This document shows, piece after piece, positions 46,365-58,900 of a stretch of 64,000 nucleotides of DNA. The translations under genes were made by a program, and so were the position numbers. The DNA is from Annulohypoxylon bovei var. microspora (Eukaryota; Ascomycota; Sordariomycetes; Xylariales; Hypoxylaceae), in assembly GCA_022836615.1 (NCBI GenBank), contig MU405289.1, positions 1 through 64,000 of the forward strand, in the 5' to 3' direction. Below the pieces are notes generated by a model that was not told the origin of the DNA, did no database searches, and worked only from the letters and a program-made list of their open reading frames with translations. Numbering within the stretch: the first letter of the stretch is position 1; each line of letters begins with the position of its first letter.

Positions 46365-48609
46365 GGTGTTTACCGTAGAAATGTGAAGCTTCGAGGTCTA
46401 GAAGAGTCAGGTTGAAGTTTATTTAATAAAAACCAATTAATCGTCCCTGGTTTAGTTCGAGGGCAGATCTAATGGAGCCGTCAATTGTCTAACGGGGATA
46501 TCCAGTATATCTTCGTTAAGGCTTGAGGCGAATGAATCAGTCACTCCATCTATGATCAAATATGAGAGAGTAGCATAAAGTATGTTTTATATCGGGCCAG
46601 GTATCTCCCGCTAATAGTAGGAATTCGATTTGAATTCCAACTCCTCGTTAAATTCACCCATTAGAAGCGATATCATCTTGGAGAGTTTCTACATCGCTGA
46701 CAGTCATGGTGAGCTAGCCGTCCTATGCACAGAGATGATTGTCAGCTAAGGCTTATACCCGAAAATATCGCCGGTTTAGTCTAGTTATACACTCATTTTT
46801 CAGAGTAAATAGGAAGGGAATAAGAGCTAAGGGGTTGCTGGATGTCCACATAACCTACCTAACTAACCCACACGTGGAGTTTACAATGTAACGAGGTGAG
46901 AAGAGTCTAACGTGAGACTGACGGGTCCCGTCTGTCCGCGCCCGAATTCCGCGTCGTTGATAGGGCGTAAGATTCTCGAAGTCTTTATGACCGTTCGGGG
47001 CGGGATCAACTCTTCAATAAACTTGGCATCCTACGCAACCCGCATAGCTGCGCCGCACATGAGCTGGAAATGAAATACGACGGTATAAAACCCCTCTCCC
47101 CATGAATAGGAGGTCGGACCCGCCGGGCAACATGTTACCTAATCGAGCCATTTTTTCTTCTCCCCTTCCCTCTTCGTCCGTCATCTTGTCGCAGGTCATG
47201 TTCCATTCGCTTTGGGGGGGCAGGCCGCCGGTTCCTTGTGTCACCCTTGGCTCTTCAATGCTCGTTGGCCCCAAGTCCGGTTGCTGCCTCGTGGCAAAGT
47301 CGATGAGAGTAACATCGCAACAATACCGAAAGCACGCTTAACACATATTGTAATAGTAGAGAACGTACATAAGACGGCAAAGTATCAACTACTACCCATC
47401 CTGGCACGCTGTGGAGCACGTGTGGGTGATCCGTAGGTAGTTCAGTCAAGCATCACCGATCATTATTAGACTACTATATAGAGACTAGGTGCGGTAGATA
47501 AATAATTTTTACCGCCTACCGCTGAGCTGTACAGGGGGCTGTCTCCAAAATACTTGCATATAGACAGGGGCTTGCGCCGGCAATGCTACCGTAGTGGACC
47601 CATTCCCCAGCGCCCAGCCAGACCAAAAACACGCCAGAAGATATGTATGGAATGAGAACCGATGCAGGTTTACTTCAGTTTACCACAGCATGGGAGTCAA
47701 CCCTATTTTTGATTCGGTTTTGGTACGATGCTTGCTTGAATAAAAGGTTACACTAACATACCTCGGTACCCTTAGGTAGTTTACCTATTGTTTACATATA
47801 TGCGACCGAGAAGTCATTCATGTTACCTAGTATTAGGTACCTACCTAGGTGAGCTAAGTAAGTAAGTTAGATACTCGAGTAACTACCTATGTATATGTAC
47901 ATATTCTTTCAAAATAGCTCCTAGTTAAGCTTAGCTTGCATGTTCCTTCGATTCTAGAGCAGTGAGCAGGGTGGCAGGACCCCTTTTCATCACAATCCCC
48001 CAGTCTTCAGAAGAAGAAAAGAAAACATCAGGTTATAACGTGGGTAGCTTGTGTCGAGTATTTTAAAACACAGCTTCATCTATACATATTACCCTAGGTC
48101 TGCAGCCGTATGTAATTTTTATCGCACTGTAAATCATGAATATCTACGATAATCTCCCCGATATGCTGATCATGCACATAATCCTTCCAGGGACCCTGGT
48201 GAAAATGCTTTGCTTTTGATTACTCCGTATTCCTATCCGAAATCATCAGCAACAAACCATCAAGATCGTAAAAGCACAGACAAAGTAACATATGCGATCT
48301 GCAAGGAGGTGGCGATTGGACTGCTGGAGAATAGAAATAGATACGTGCTCGATTAGCGATTCGGTCACTTCCGAGAGCCACGGTAAATAGGCCATGAAAG
48401 CACGACAAATAGCTTCCACGGATGTTTCAAGGCCCTCGCCCTAGTAGCACAATATGGACAACAACCTAAAGAGATAGATAATACACGTTTCATGATTCAT
48501 AGCTCTAGAACTTCATTAACAATTTGACATGTACTTGATATTATTAAGCTATATATGTGCATAAAGAAAACTTCTTTTGTATCTTAATATCATGTAAATT
48601 TAACCCCTA
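46365..48609. other. Intergenic, no gene seen
   Basis: The promoter side of the NRPS-like gene plus unassigned sequence. Frames at 47,014-47,449 overlap on both strands, are short, and show no domain. A cluster of TAGGTA/CCTAGGTA motifs lies at 47,760-47,890. Confidence 0.6.
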
Positions 48610-49903
48610 TTAGTTGTAATAATCTTTTCCGGCTCCTGGTAAATCGACCGTCCCCGAATGTGGTGCTGTTATCCGAACAAAGTGATTCGGTTCTTTATCG
48701 TCAGATTGAGATTGCTTAGAGTCTATCGAGACGCCAATATCCGTTTTAACGACGATCTCAGAAAGCCCAAAAGCTTGGCCTTGTTGTGCGTCGCCGTTCG
48801 CCCCTCTCGAGTTCGTAAGTCTTTCTGTGTCCGAATCGAGCATATCCGACTCTTGATTCCTACTTCGAAGAATGACATGGCCGGATCTCGTTGCTCCCTT
48901 GCTTGAAATGCCGTATTGTCTTGGACCGGCGCTGCCGGATCCGTATCCAGGTGCCGAGCTGCCAAGTCCGAACCACTGAAAGACGATGGGCCGAATAGCT
49001 GGAAGATTCGCACATATGAACCCTATCTCGACCTCCACGGTACTCCAAAGCCCTCCGGCAAGGTTGCTAAAAGTAAAATCGGCCGCATCGATCTCATAGA
49101 CACCAACGATGCGAAAGATGCTTGCAATACATACACTTGAACAATACGTTTAGCAAAAGAATAAGGTCGTAATAGATATGGAAGAGGTTGAACTTACAAG
49201 GCGCCGAGAAGAAACAAAAAGCTCAGGGACCATTTTTTACTCCTGGATGTATGTAGACGCCAAACCACGGGCAGTGGCAGGGTTAGCACGGCAATATCAC
49301 CGGCGACGTTGATTATGGCAGAGGCTAAGTAGAACGCATTGCGGTCGATGCAGTCTTCCAGGTTCCCATACCAGAAGCTTTCGATCGGGGTACACTGGAA
49401 GACGAAGGTAAAGAAGTTGACGAGGAATATCATAAGGGAAAAGGATCCAACTGCGATCGCCGACACGCGAAACGCTTTCGTATGGAAGACTCTCCAGTAG
49501 AACATCAAAATGCCAACCTTGACACTGAAGACGCCAATCGACCAGAATATCTCATAGAGATAGAGGTTCTATTTTGTTCGAGCTGTCAGCAGAGCCCGTC
49601 TTGCGCTCGTCGAAACGACGAGGTGAGGAGCCTTCCCACCTTCATGAATTTCTGCACAGTCTGCTCGTCCAAATCTGCTTGGTGCTCGCCCGATCCATAC
49701 ACGAGCCCAACGAAGTCATTCGTACTCATAGCTACGCATATGATCATAGGCAGCGTCATCCAATAGTCATCCCACCAAAGCTTTGCCGCCGACTTTTTTC
49801 TCGCATAGATTCGAAGCCCGAAAGAGATGATCGACAACGCGAGGCATGTCACCACAATCCCGGTGGTGAGCCTCTGGGCGTACGTGTTGGTGATGGCCGT
49901 CAT
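48610..49903 (-). CDS. Fungal rhodopsin-domain integral membrane protein
   Basis: Exons 49,903-49,640, 49,568-49,198 and 49,135-48,610 join in phase to 386 residues. The N-terminal two thirds form a multi-pass membrane region, with hydrophobic segments starting around TGIVVTCLALSIISF, the WWDDYWMTLPMIICV block, VGILMFYWRVF, VSAIAVGSFSLMIFLVNFF and IINVAGDIAVLTLPLPVVW. RIYARKK..WWDDYW, FQCTPIESFWYG...C and LPLPVVWxL are hallmarks of the large fungal rhodopsin-domain/PTH11-like family of plasma-membrane proteins, a few of which act as surface sensors. The third exon adds a long hydrophilic Ser/Gly/Asp-rich tail. No CFEM Cys pattern is present at the N-terminus. The ligand is unknown. Confidence 0.85.
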
Positions 49904-52427
49904 GTTATTTTGTGCTTAGGCTCTGTGGCCTCGCGGGGGTTAAACTTCCTGATGTCTCGACTAACCAGAGGCGATATTCGAAAATGCAATTCTATCTAGA
50001 CAGAGAATTCGGATTCCAATAATATGATATAATCCGAACCGACGCGTGGCTAGTCTATGCTGGGGACAGTTTAAAGTATCGGCCTAGTGGAGACAAAGCC
50101 GGGAAGGAGTGAAACATCATGCCCGCGAAACTGCAATGGAAATTTCATGGGCGCCGGGCAATAGAAATCATGCCTGCCGCATTGGTTGACTGATGGTGGG
50201 CTTACCCTTGTGTTTAGAACTGCGAACGCAGAAGGGGGTGGACCACGGCCATTGGGACAACCATAAGATTGCCTCCTAAGGAAATCCTTTTGTCGTGCGC
50301 ATGGAAAGTAATCCTAGGGTTGTGTTAAGCTCCTTCTCGATGCGTTACACTGCACCGTCGGATCGCTGCGGCCAAGTGGCCGTTGAACCAATACTGGCCA
50401 GACGACAGCTGCACAGCTTTTATTACGTATCATTGTTCTATGCAGATCTCGAAAGACCTGAAAAGGATCGCACATGCGTGATTATTCCTACCACTACAGA
50501 ATTTTTCGATTACCTCAGAGGAATCCAGGACTTCATACTCGGGGAAAAAAAGAAGGGTGTCCATCCTAGGCAATACCATACACCACAGTTTGTCTCGAGT
50601 TTGGATATGATACACAAAAGGCGGCAGATAAAGGTATACTCCAGGCATAACCACGTAAACTATTATATTATTTCGGAGGATATCAAGTTAAATATCTACC
50701 TAGGTAAGTTATACATATCTTATAAACTCGATAAGAATCTTACTGTCGATCAGCCGAGGCAGTAAAAGAGACCCGGAGAGAGATACACAGGACACGAGTT
50801 CTAGCAAGTGGCATAGCTCTAGACGTACAATACATGAGTAGCAACGGGAAGACCCATGCTAGGACATGATATGCAGCTGTATGGGGGCGGAGCGTTGTTG
50901 ATCCCCGTACCTAGGTATTTCCCGAACAAATCCCCACAGGGAGACCAGGGGGCTTCCCGTCTTTGCCTCTTAAGACATAGTTTTTACGGCTACTCCCTTG
51001 GGGAATGTGGGCTCCCGTAGGGGATCTAGGATTCTATGTCAGATACGTTAAGTTCTATCTCACTAATAGCAAACTAGCGGCAGTTAGAAGACCCTCTAAT
51101 TAAGAATTAACGTATAATGTTCGTAGTATAGACTACGATAAACAGGATGAGTCAACTAGTCAGATTTGAGTATAATATAATTACGCCAAGTCACAGTTGA
51201 GGAGATAATAACTAGGTATACTTAGGTAGGGCCTAGGCACCTAGTAAGTACATACATACATGCGTACAGGTAGGTAATTAATTAGTAGGATTTGGGAATC
51301 TCACCTAAGCTTCCGTCATTCTCACAATTCCTTCCCCGCCTCAGATTTGGTTTGCCAGATTCATAGCACCAATCAAAAGTAAGATAGGACATATTACTAC
51401 GGCGCAAGAAATACGCACGATGAATCGCAGGGGTGTGTGTCCATATGTGGAAATCAGATTTCCGTGGGGGTTAGGGGAAGATCCTTCCGGGTGTCCTTCC
51501 CCTGTATCAACATCGCGGAAACGAACGACTAGATTCTGGAGACGCATGCGTGACATGCCAAGAACCACGACAAGTCGAGGAAGAAAGTGAAAGCCAAGAA
51601 AGCAGGGAGTTGATAACCTTAAATGAAGAACGAAGTCATACAGTATCCCTTAACCCTTCCCGCATACACAAGAACAAAGTGCTTACCAACACTCTACATC
51701 TGGTCAAACCTGGTCGACCTCTCTAGGCAAGTAACCCGGATCTCATGTATCCGTGCGGCGTGTATAATATCATGTTGATAAAATATTGATTCTTTCTACG
51801 CATGTATTCTTGGATTCTTGGGGGAGAAAGCGAGGAAGTTAGGTTTCTACGCCCCGATGTGCCAAATAATTTTATTTTCTCGTAACTAGATGCGTATATA
51901 TTAAGATATAATTATATTATTAGACCAAATTGTCTATTCAAGACAAATAAATAACACGCCAGGTTTTGGTTCTCATGTTTAAAACTTGATATTGAAACCA
52001 TACGTACTGCTTGCGTAGCGATGTAGGATTCGTTCCTATGGAAGACTCGCTTGACCCTGGAGAGCATGGGAGGTAGATAGTAACTAGGTAGAAGAACTGT
52101 TTTACAAGTCTAGACCCTACCCCGGTCAAATATAACAGAGTTTATCGTAACTCCTATCGAAAAACCAGCTGAAAACGATTGTTCCCCTATCATATATCAA
52201 ATATCTGCTGATGTCAGGCATACCCTCAGTTCAGTGAAAAGCCAGTGATGCTACCCTTCTCCGATCCATCTCCCTCCATTTCTCCTATTACCCGCATTCT
52301 TTTATCTCCTCGAGCTGTCTGTTTCCAATATCCCTCGATATTAGCGGCAGGATACCAGCAGGTGACCAGTAGAACCTGCGGTCGTGTACTTCCCCTTCGT
52401 TCCATTCCTACCTCTGACATTCTCTAA
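49904..52427. other. Intergenic, no confident gene
   Basis: Divergent promoter region between the membrane-protein gene and the acetate transporter, longer than usual. A 156-codon frame at 50,295-50,765 has no recognisable domain and ends in AT-rich sequence. A 75-codon minus frame at 51,341-51,568 ends in one hydrophobic helix (ISCAVVICPILLLIGAMNLA) and could be a fragment of a larger membrane protein, but no upstream exons were found. CCTAGGTA motifs lie at about 50,695 and 51,215-51,275. Confidence 0.5.
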
Positions 52428-53266
52428 ATGTCTATCACAATGTCGATCTCCGATGGCAAGGCGACCGACCTTGAGAAGCAGGCAACCATCTCGCCCCGCG
52501 ACCAGATCACCATGCCTTATGTGCCTCGAACACTTGCCAACCCGGCGCCCCTAGGACTTTTGTCCTTTGCCACGAGTATCTTCATGATATCTCTCCTCGG
52601 GCTTCAGCCACGTGGCATAAAGGTGCCTAACATTATCCTCCCTAACCTGGTATTCTTTGGCGGAGCCGCCCAGTTCATTGCTGGAATCATGGAATTCGTC
52701 GCCGGCAATACCGTAGGTCTCCAATAAACCCCAAAGCTCTTTATCTGGATTGTGACATATGGGGCTAATTTCTCCTCGCTAGCTGGGAGCTACCTTGTTC
52801 ACGTCTTACGCTGCTTTCAACCTTGCCTATGCCCTGATCTTCCTCCCTGGCAGCGGCATCATGGCGGCCTACTCTGATCCTGCCACAGGCAAGCTCTTAG
52901 CTGAGTTTGACCAGGCCATAGCTATGTTCGTCTGGGCGTGGTTTATCATCAGCATGATCTTCACCGTCGCAACAGTCCGCAGCAACTGGGCATTGTTCGG
53001 AGCTCTCATCTTCGTCGACTTTACCTTAATCCTCTTAGCTGTTGGTTATATGCTAGATCAAGAAGGGTGTCTTAAGGCTGCCAGTGCCACCGGGTTTATT
53101 ACTGCGTTTTTAGCTTGTAAGTTCTACTTCTAGTTACATTTCACTATTCATTTTGGCCACGGAGAGAAGTGCTAACTCGAAAAAAGACTGGGCAGGTACT
53201 GTGGGTTTATGGGGCGAAGGGATAACTCCTATCAATCTTCCGGTCGGGTCAATGAAGAGAGAGTAA
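52428..53266 (+). CDS. Gpr1/Fun34/YaaH acetate transporter
   Basis: Exons 52,428-52,712, 52,783-53,116 and 53,187-53,266 give 232 residues in phase. The family signature NPAPLGL (about 39-45) opens the first of six membrane helices; later helices include NIILPNLVFFGGAAQFIAGI, TLFTSYAAFNLAYALIFLP, AIAMFVWAWFIISMIFTVAT and FGALIFVDFTLILLAVGYML. The short third exon supplies the conserved C-terminal YWAGTVGLWGEGITPINLPVG. Members (yeast Ady2/Ato1, Aspergillus AcpA, E. coli SatP) carry acetate and other monocarboxylates with protons across the plasma membrane, and fungal members are often induced by acetate. The intron 1 branch site is GCTAAT and the intron 2 branch site is GCTAAC. Confidence 0.93.
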
Positions 53267-53951
53267 CCCTAGAAGTCAAACTAGAGGCCTTTTTTGGAAA
53301 CCAAAAGAGAGAGGGGAGAGCAAGGTGCCTAGGTTCATTCATCTGAACAGAATCATAGACTGGAAGTATTGGTTATTAAGAAATAGGGAATATTAGTGTC
53401 GTTAAAACTTGTAATAAGGAGACTATGATATAGTTAACCTACCATAGGTAGTTGTGATACATTTAAAACAATAGCATTATCGCTGTCACGATAGCTTACG
53501 TATGGGGCCCTTTAGATTGAAGAACCATATGTAATACTATATAGGCAATTGTTAAGCACCTCAATTGTATAGGCTTAATTATAATATAAATTAGGTACGA
53601 AGTTAAGATGTGACGCAAACACAAGAGTATGTTATCGAACATCACTACGTGGTTTTTCAAATCAGGGGTTTGGGGGGTATTGGAAATAAAAACTCGCATT
53701 CATAAGTTTATCTCAATGATGTAAAATAAAATGAAACTTAAAGTTAATCTTAGTAGCAATATTCTGTGCTAAGTGAATGTGTAATTGCTTACCTAAATTC
53801 CTTAGATGCCACAGAGTCTATTTAATCTAGTTTCTGACACTGAACATACCTTAATTGCACCCCAAATTTCAAACCCGTCAACGTCTTGCGACTCTCCTTT
53901 TGAATAAACCGAATACTCTCAAGGAAATATTGTGTAAATTTCCCCGACAAT
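53267..53951. other. Intergenic, no gene seen
   Basis: The 3' flank of the acetate transporter and promoter side of the deaminase gene. Contains only a 67-codon minus-strand frame without features. Confidence 0.6.
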
Positions 53952-55399
53952 ATGAAGTCTGACTACTACTTGAACTTGTGCTTGGAACAGGCCGAACTGT
54001 CTCCACTTCATCATCGTCATGGCTGTGTTGTTGTGAAGGGAGGGAAGGTCATTGGAAAGGGGTTCAATGATTACCGACATGGTTACGATGGCGGCGCCTT
54101 AAAGACTGGACACCTGCCTGTCAAGTTTCCTGCTTTCGGTAAGCCGAAGCCGAAGCAGAAGCTGAATGATAATGTGGTTCACGGGAAGAAAACTGGTCGA
54201 AAACACGATTTTAAGCCTTTCGAGACCACTGTCGGGATACTGGCTGGAGGCCACCATTACGGGGGTAATTGTCTTACCATGCATTCTGAGATGATGGCTA
54301 TCAACTCGGCATTTGAATCGTCGAGTACCTTATTCGCTATCACCCTGTCGCATATTAAACCGTCGACAGCGCCATCGCGTGACTCTAAACGAAAACGACA
54401 ACGACAACTGCGACGAGATATCCTCAACGACCATGCCCAGCGTGTCTGCTACGATGCTGCCGGACCGCAGGTTCAACAAGGTACCGGCCCGGCTAAGACT
54501 GCCGAGTGGCGTTTTGAAGCCTGCACCTCCCAACGTGATGAAACAACATCATGTGTCACACTCCAATCATCATTATCACGGCTATCCTAGAAAGGGTTAC
54601 GAGGCGAAGTATGCGCACAACCAGAACAACAATGCGAATGAAAGATCGACACCCACGCGGTCACAGCAGCCGTATATAGGAGAGTTCAACAAGTTATCTA
54701 CCAATGTCAGCAATGGCGGCTCCTCATCAGGGGTCAAGCCTGGCCGTAGTAAATACCATGAATCCACGAAGGTATGGATGAATTCATTATGAATGGAAAA
54801 TATTTCTAACTAGTAAGCTAAATTGAAGAATCTAGGCTAGAAATACCGCGGATGCGATGTCATATTCGAATAGTCTAAGGGACCGGATGAAGCATCCAAA
54901 ACTACGCGGCGCTGACGTATACGTTGCTCGCCTTGGCAGTACACAGAAGAGTACACGGAATTCGGAAGGAGGCAAAACTAACATTGGTTCAATGGGTGAT
55001 TGCTCATCTTCAACATGCATCCCAATAGCCCGCAGGCCAGTCACAGGCTCTTTACATGATGAGCTCTTGTGCAAGGAGCCGAGACTTGCATCATCGAAGG
55101 CCTCAACACATGACCACCCAACAACCCTTATCGACCGTGGGGATATCCTAGATTCACGGCCATGTTATCGTTGCGTCTTGTACATGCATTCGGCTGGCAT
55201 AAAGCGAGTGAACTGGACCAATAGGGAGGGCCAATGGGAGAGTGCAAAAGTTCGTGACTTGTTCGACCGAGTATCGGGAGCTAATCTGTGTGATGCACAC
55301 GATGTCAATAATAGCAACATCGGTGGCATTTTCGTTACAAAACATGAAATTCTCATGTTGAGAAGGTTGTCCGGTCAAGAAGACAACCGGGACAACTGA
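53952..55399 (+). CDS. CMP/dCMP-type zinc deaminase family protein, frame unresolved
   Basis: The N-terminal frame (53,952 to about 54,530) has HHRHGCVVVKGGKVIGKG and MHSEMMAIN, the zinc-binding H-x-E half of the cytidine/deoxycytidylate deaminase fold. The C-terminal part carries PCYRCVLYMHSAGIKRV, the PCxxC half. The two halves are separated by a long hydrophilic insert with DSKRKRQRQLRRD and a His-rich stretch, as in other fungal members of this group. Intron 54,772-54,835 (GTATGG, CTAAC branch, TCTAG) joins the second and third reading frames in phase. Between about 54,520 and 54,545 the reading frame must shift by +1, and I find no convincing intron of the right length. Either the exon structure is unusual or there is a single-base frameshift. 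Substrate unknown; nucleotide or RNA cytosine deamination is possible. Confidence 0.75.
54772..54835 (+). other. Intron in the deaminase gene
   Basis: 64 nt, GTATGG donor, CTAAC branch at 54,806-54,810, TCTAG acceptor. Its length and phase connect STK to ARNTADAMSYS and bring in the frame carrying the PCxxC motif. The next AG, five bases on, would break the frame. Confidence 0.75.
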
Positions 55400-55984
55400 T
55401 GGATGGGACACAAGGGCAGAAGGGTTAAATATACCCGTTAATTAGATCCATATATTTGTAATGACGTCTCACTTCTAAATTGCATCTGTTGTACTCAAGT
55501 ATTCAGTAACATTTGGACTAAACCAAATATAGCGTCTATCGATAATGCACGTGGGGACCTAGGTAGGCCCTTGTTCATCGGGAGCTAGTCTAATTGGTCC
55601 CTCAACAACGTTAGCTCTTTACCCTCAGCAGATCTCCCTATTGTGTGGCCTTAAGTAGAAATAGGGAACCGCGACTGACTTTCTAATTATTGAAATTATT
55701 AATTATTGCACTCCCTTTCTCGAACTTGTCCGTTAACTTTCAACTTTCAACTTTCAACTTTCAACTTTCAACTTTTAACCTCACGTACAATCAAGACTCG
55801 AAATTAGCAACATAATTCTCGCTATGTCTCATATGTAAAGAATGTCAATGCCGTGCAAGTGAGCGAATACTGTCGGATTGAAGGGACGTCTGGATCTTGC
55901 GTCAAGTCGGTAGACTTGGTCGAACTTGAGCTCCAATACAACCATCACGTCCTCCGACACTAAACCATTGACCTAATAAAGAAC
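55400..55984. other. Promoter region of phospholipase D with heptamer repeat
   Basis: No gene. 55,733-55,777 holds six tandem copies of CAACTTT, about 210-250 bp before the PLD start codon. Confidence 0.65.
55733..55777 (+). repeat. CAACTTT tandem heptamer
   Basis: Six consecutive CAACTTT units in the 5' flank of the phospholipase D gene. Possible length polymorphism; regulatory meaning unknown. Confidence 0.9.
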
Positions 55985-58900
55985 ATGTCTACTCTGGATC
56001 ACGACGATTCGGTTTCACCTACGACATGGAACCCTCGAACTTCCTCTCTCGTAAATACACGCCTCGACCCACCACCCTCTGCATCTCATGTTCCGAACGA
56101 ACCCCTGCCACTCCCTGATGCCGTACCCTCCCATTCTCCTTCTCCCGCCAGGTCAGATTCCGAGCAACCAACAGATTATCTGAATGGAGGACGACCGCAC
56201 GATAGTGCCTCTCCCCTAAGTGCTATCTCAACTTCATTTTTAAGCCAGCCGGCGGTTCTGCGATCGCCATCTCCCCTGAGAAATTCAGAGGTACAAGTGC
56301 CAGAAAGAGATGCTGCCACCCAAGAGGAGCCGACCTCCCCCGGTCGACGTAGTGTACAATTTGCTCGGGCTGATGTTCTAGTTGATCCTCCACGACAACA
56401 TGTTCGACACGGATCATGGGATGAAGGAGATTCAAGGAATAGATCTCGCGGAGAGAGGTGGATTTCCAAGCTGAGATCGACATTGGGTAACTCGGGAAAC
56501 ATCCAGCCACCCAGGTCTCCAGGAGCCTCTGAACATGCGTCCTACTCGGTTAACGCTTCTCCCGTCGTAGGAAGATCTTACCGCGTTCCCGACACCCTGG
56601 ACGAAGAGGAGGGAAGCGATGCTGACGTGGAGGCGAGCGCTGACGAAGGCCAAGATAGAGACGCACCCAAGGGTAAAAGGAGGAGGATGCGACGTCGTCT
56701 AAAGCAATTAGACATGTTTACTGCTCCGAGCTCTCCCCGGCCTCCTGATGACCTCGACTCCCCGAGACCGAGCCGCCTAAATACTATGGTCAGACGCTCG
56801 ACAATGCCTGAACCTGCCGAGCATCGTGGAGGTATGTCCGAGGGAGAGGGTCGCGACCGTTTGACTGGTCGAAGACCTGCGTGGACGCGCGGAAGTTCGT
56901 GGATTGGCTCTCCGCGGATTGGAAATGCCACGGCTGAAGACGTCGAGAATGTGCAACCTCGTACCCCTGGCCACCGACGCCGCATATCTGAGATGTTCGG
57001 CGCCGGTGGAACGTCCGACGGCGGTGACTGGCTAACCACACCGAGGCGACCGTTCTTGGGTGCCGACCGAGCTGCAACCTTTGGTGTGCAGAGGTGGAAG
57101 CAGGTGAAGCACACGTTGAGAATGCTAGGGAAAAGGAGGACAGATCAATTCGATTTTTACAAATCTGCTGAACTCATGGCTGAACTACGAGCTGTGACGC
57201 CGGCCGTTGTCATTCTTGCCAGTATGTTACAGAGAGACGAACATGGGAACAAACGTATACCTGTCCTTCTGGAACAGCTAAACCTACGAGTCGTCGACAG
57301 CCATCCGGAAGATAACACGAGCGAGAGACATACCATCTTTACGATCGCTTTAGAGTACGGTAGTGGCCTGAGTCGAATGAGGTGGACTGTCACTCGTAGC
57401 GTGAGAGAGATTTGGAATATCCATTGGAAGTACAGATTATCCCTGAAGAACGATATTACGCTTCAAACTACCACAAATCAACGAAACCGTCCAAAGCAGC
57501 CTAGATTTCCACGGAAGGCATTCCCTTACCTGCGAACTTACAAAAACCTAGAGGAGTCTGACGATGAAGAAAAGCCACCGGGAACTAGAGCTGACGAGAC
57601 AGTCGCTGAAAATACCGCGGGAGAAATGACTGCCGCCGAAGGTACGGCTAGCGACAATGAGAGACGACCGAATGCTCACAGGAAGAGATCGCGCATCCCT
57701 ACATTTTTGCCACGCCGACAGTCTTCGGGACTTGCGGAAAATGGCGAAACGTCACTCGCCAATGTCCAGAACTCCGCCGCCCTAAAGAAGAAATTCATCG
57801 AGAGACAGAGGAAAACACTAGAGAAATATCTACAGGAGATGGTGCATTGGCTCATGTTCCGTGCTGACAGTAATCGTCTCTGCAAATTCTTAGAGCTTTC
57901 TGCTCTAGGTGTGCGGCTGGCCGCCGAGGGTAGCTTTCACGGAAAGGAATGCTACCTGCATATACAATCAACGAATGGTATTGACTTTAGACGAGTGCTT
58001 AGTCCGCAAAAGGTCATAGCGCGGCACAGTCGCAAGTGGTTTCTTGTCAGACAGAACTATGTCGCCGTCGTCGAGTCGCCGGCAACTATGAATATATACG
58101 ACGTTTACCTTGTGGACCCTTACTTCCGCGTCGTATCCAAGAAAAATACTCTCAAACGATTCGGCGCGAAATTGAAGGTTGAGAAAGAAAAGGCAGCTGA
58201 TAATGACGATAACCACACTGACGACGAGTCTCGTGGAAAACATCACACCCTGAAGCTATATTCCGCGGACCGAAAGATCAAGCTGTTCTCCCGCAACCAG
58301 ACGGTGTTGCGCCAGTTCGAGGAGTCCGTCGTCGACATGCTGAAGCAGACCCAGTGGCATGAGCACCACAGATTTGATAGCTTCGCCCCTGTACGAAAAG
58401 CAGCATTTGCCCAATGGTTAGTTGATGGGCGAGACTACATGTGGAATGTCTCTCGTGCCATAAGCATGGCGCAAGATGTCATTTACATTCACGACTGGTG
58501 GCTAAGCCCCGAGCTGTACATGCGACGACCAGCCTGCATTAGCCAGAAGTGGCGTCTAGATCGTCTGCTTCAGAAGAAGGCCAAAGAAGGTGTTAAAGTA
58601 TTCATTATTATATATCGAAATGTGGAACAGGCCATACCGATAGACTCGGAGTACACAAAGTTCTCACTTCTTAACCTTCACGATAACATTCTGGTCTTGA
58701 GATCGCCAAATCAGCTGAAGAAGAACCAGTTTTTCTACGCACATCATGAGAAGGTCTGTATCGTCGACCACGATGTAGCCTTCCTCGGTGGCATCGATCT
58801 CTGTTTTGGTCGTTGGGATAACCCGCAACACCCAATCACGGACGATCGGCCAACAGGCATGGAGCCGGACGGGGACCGTCCCCGTGATGCAGAGCACTGC

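Noticed and set aside
50295..50765. 156-codon frame
   Set aside because: No domain, no codon bias, unusual C-terminus running into AT-rich sequence; orientation and position fit promoter DNA.
51341..51568. 75-codon frame with one hydrophobic helix, possibly the end of a larger membrane protein
   Set aside because: No upstream exon with matching phase could be found; too little to call a gene.
54325..54369. Intron GTACCT...ACAG in the deaminase gene
   Set aside because: Its length is a multiple of three so it would not repair the frame, and the sequence it would remove looks like normal protein continuing into DSKRKR.
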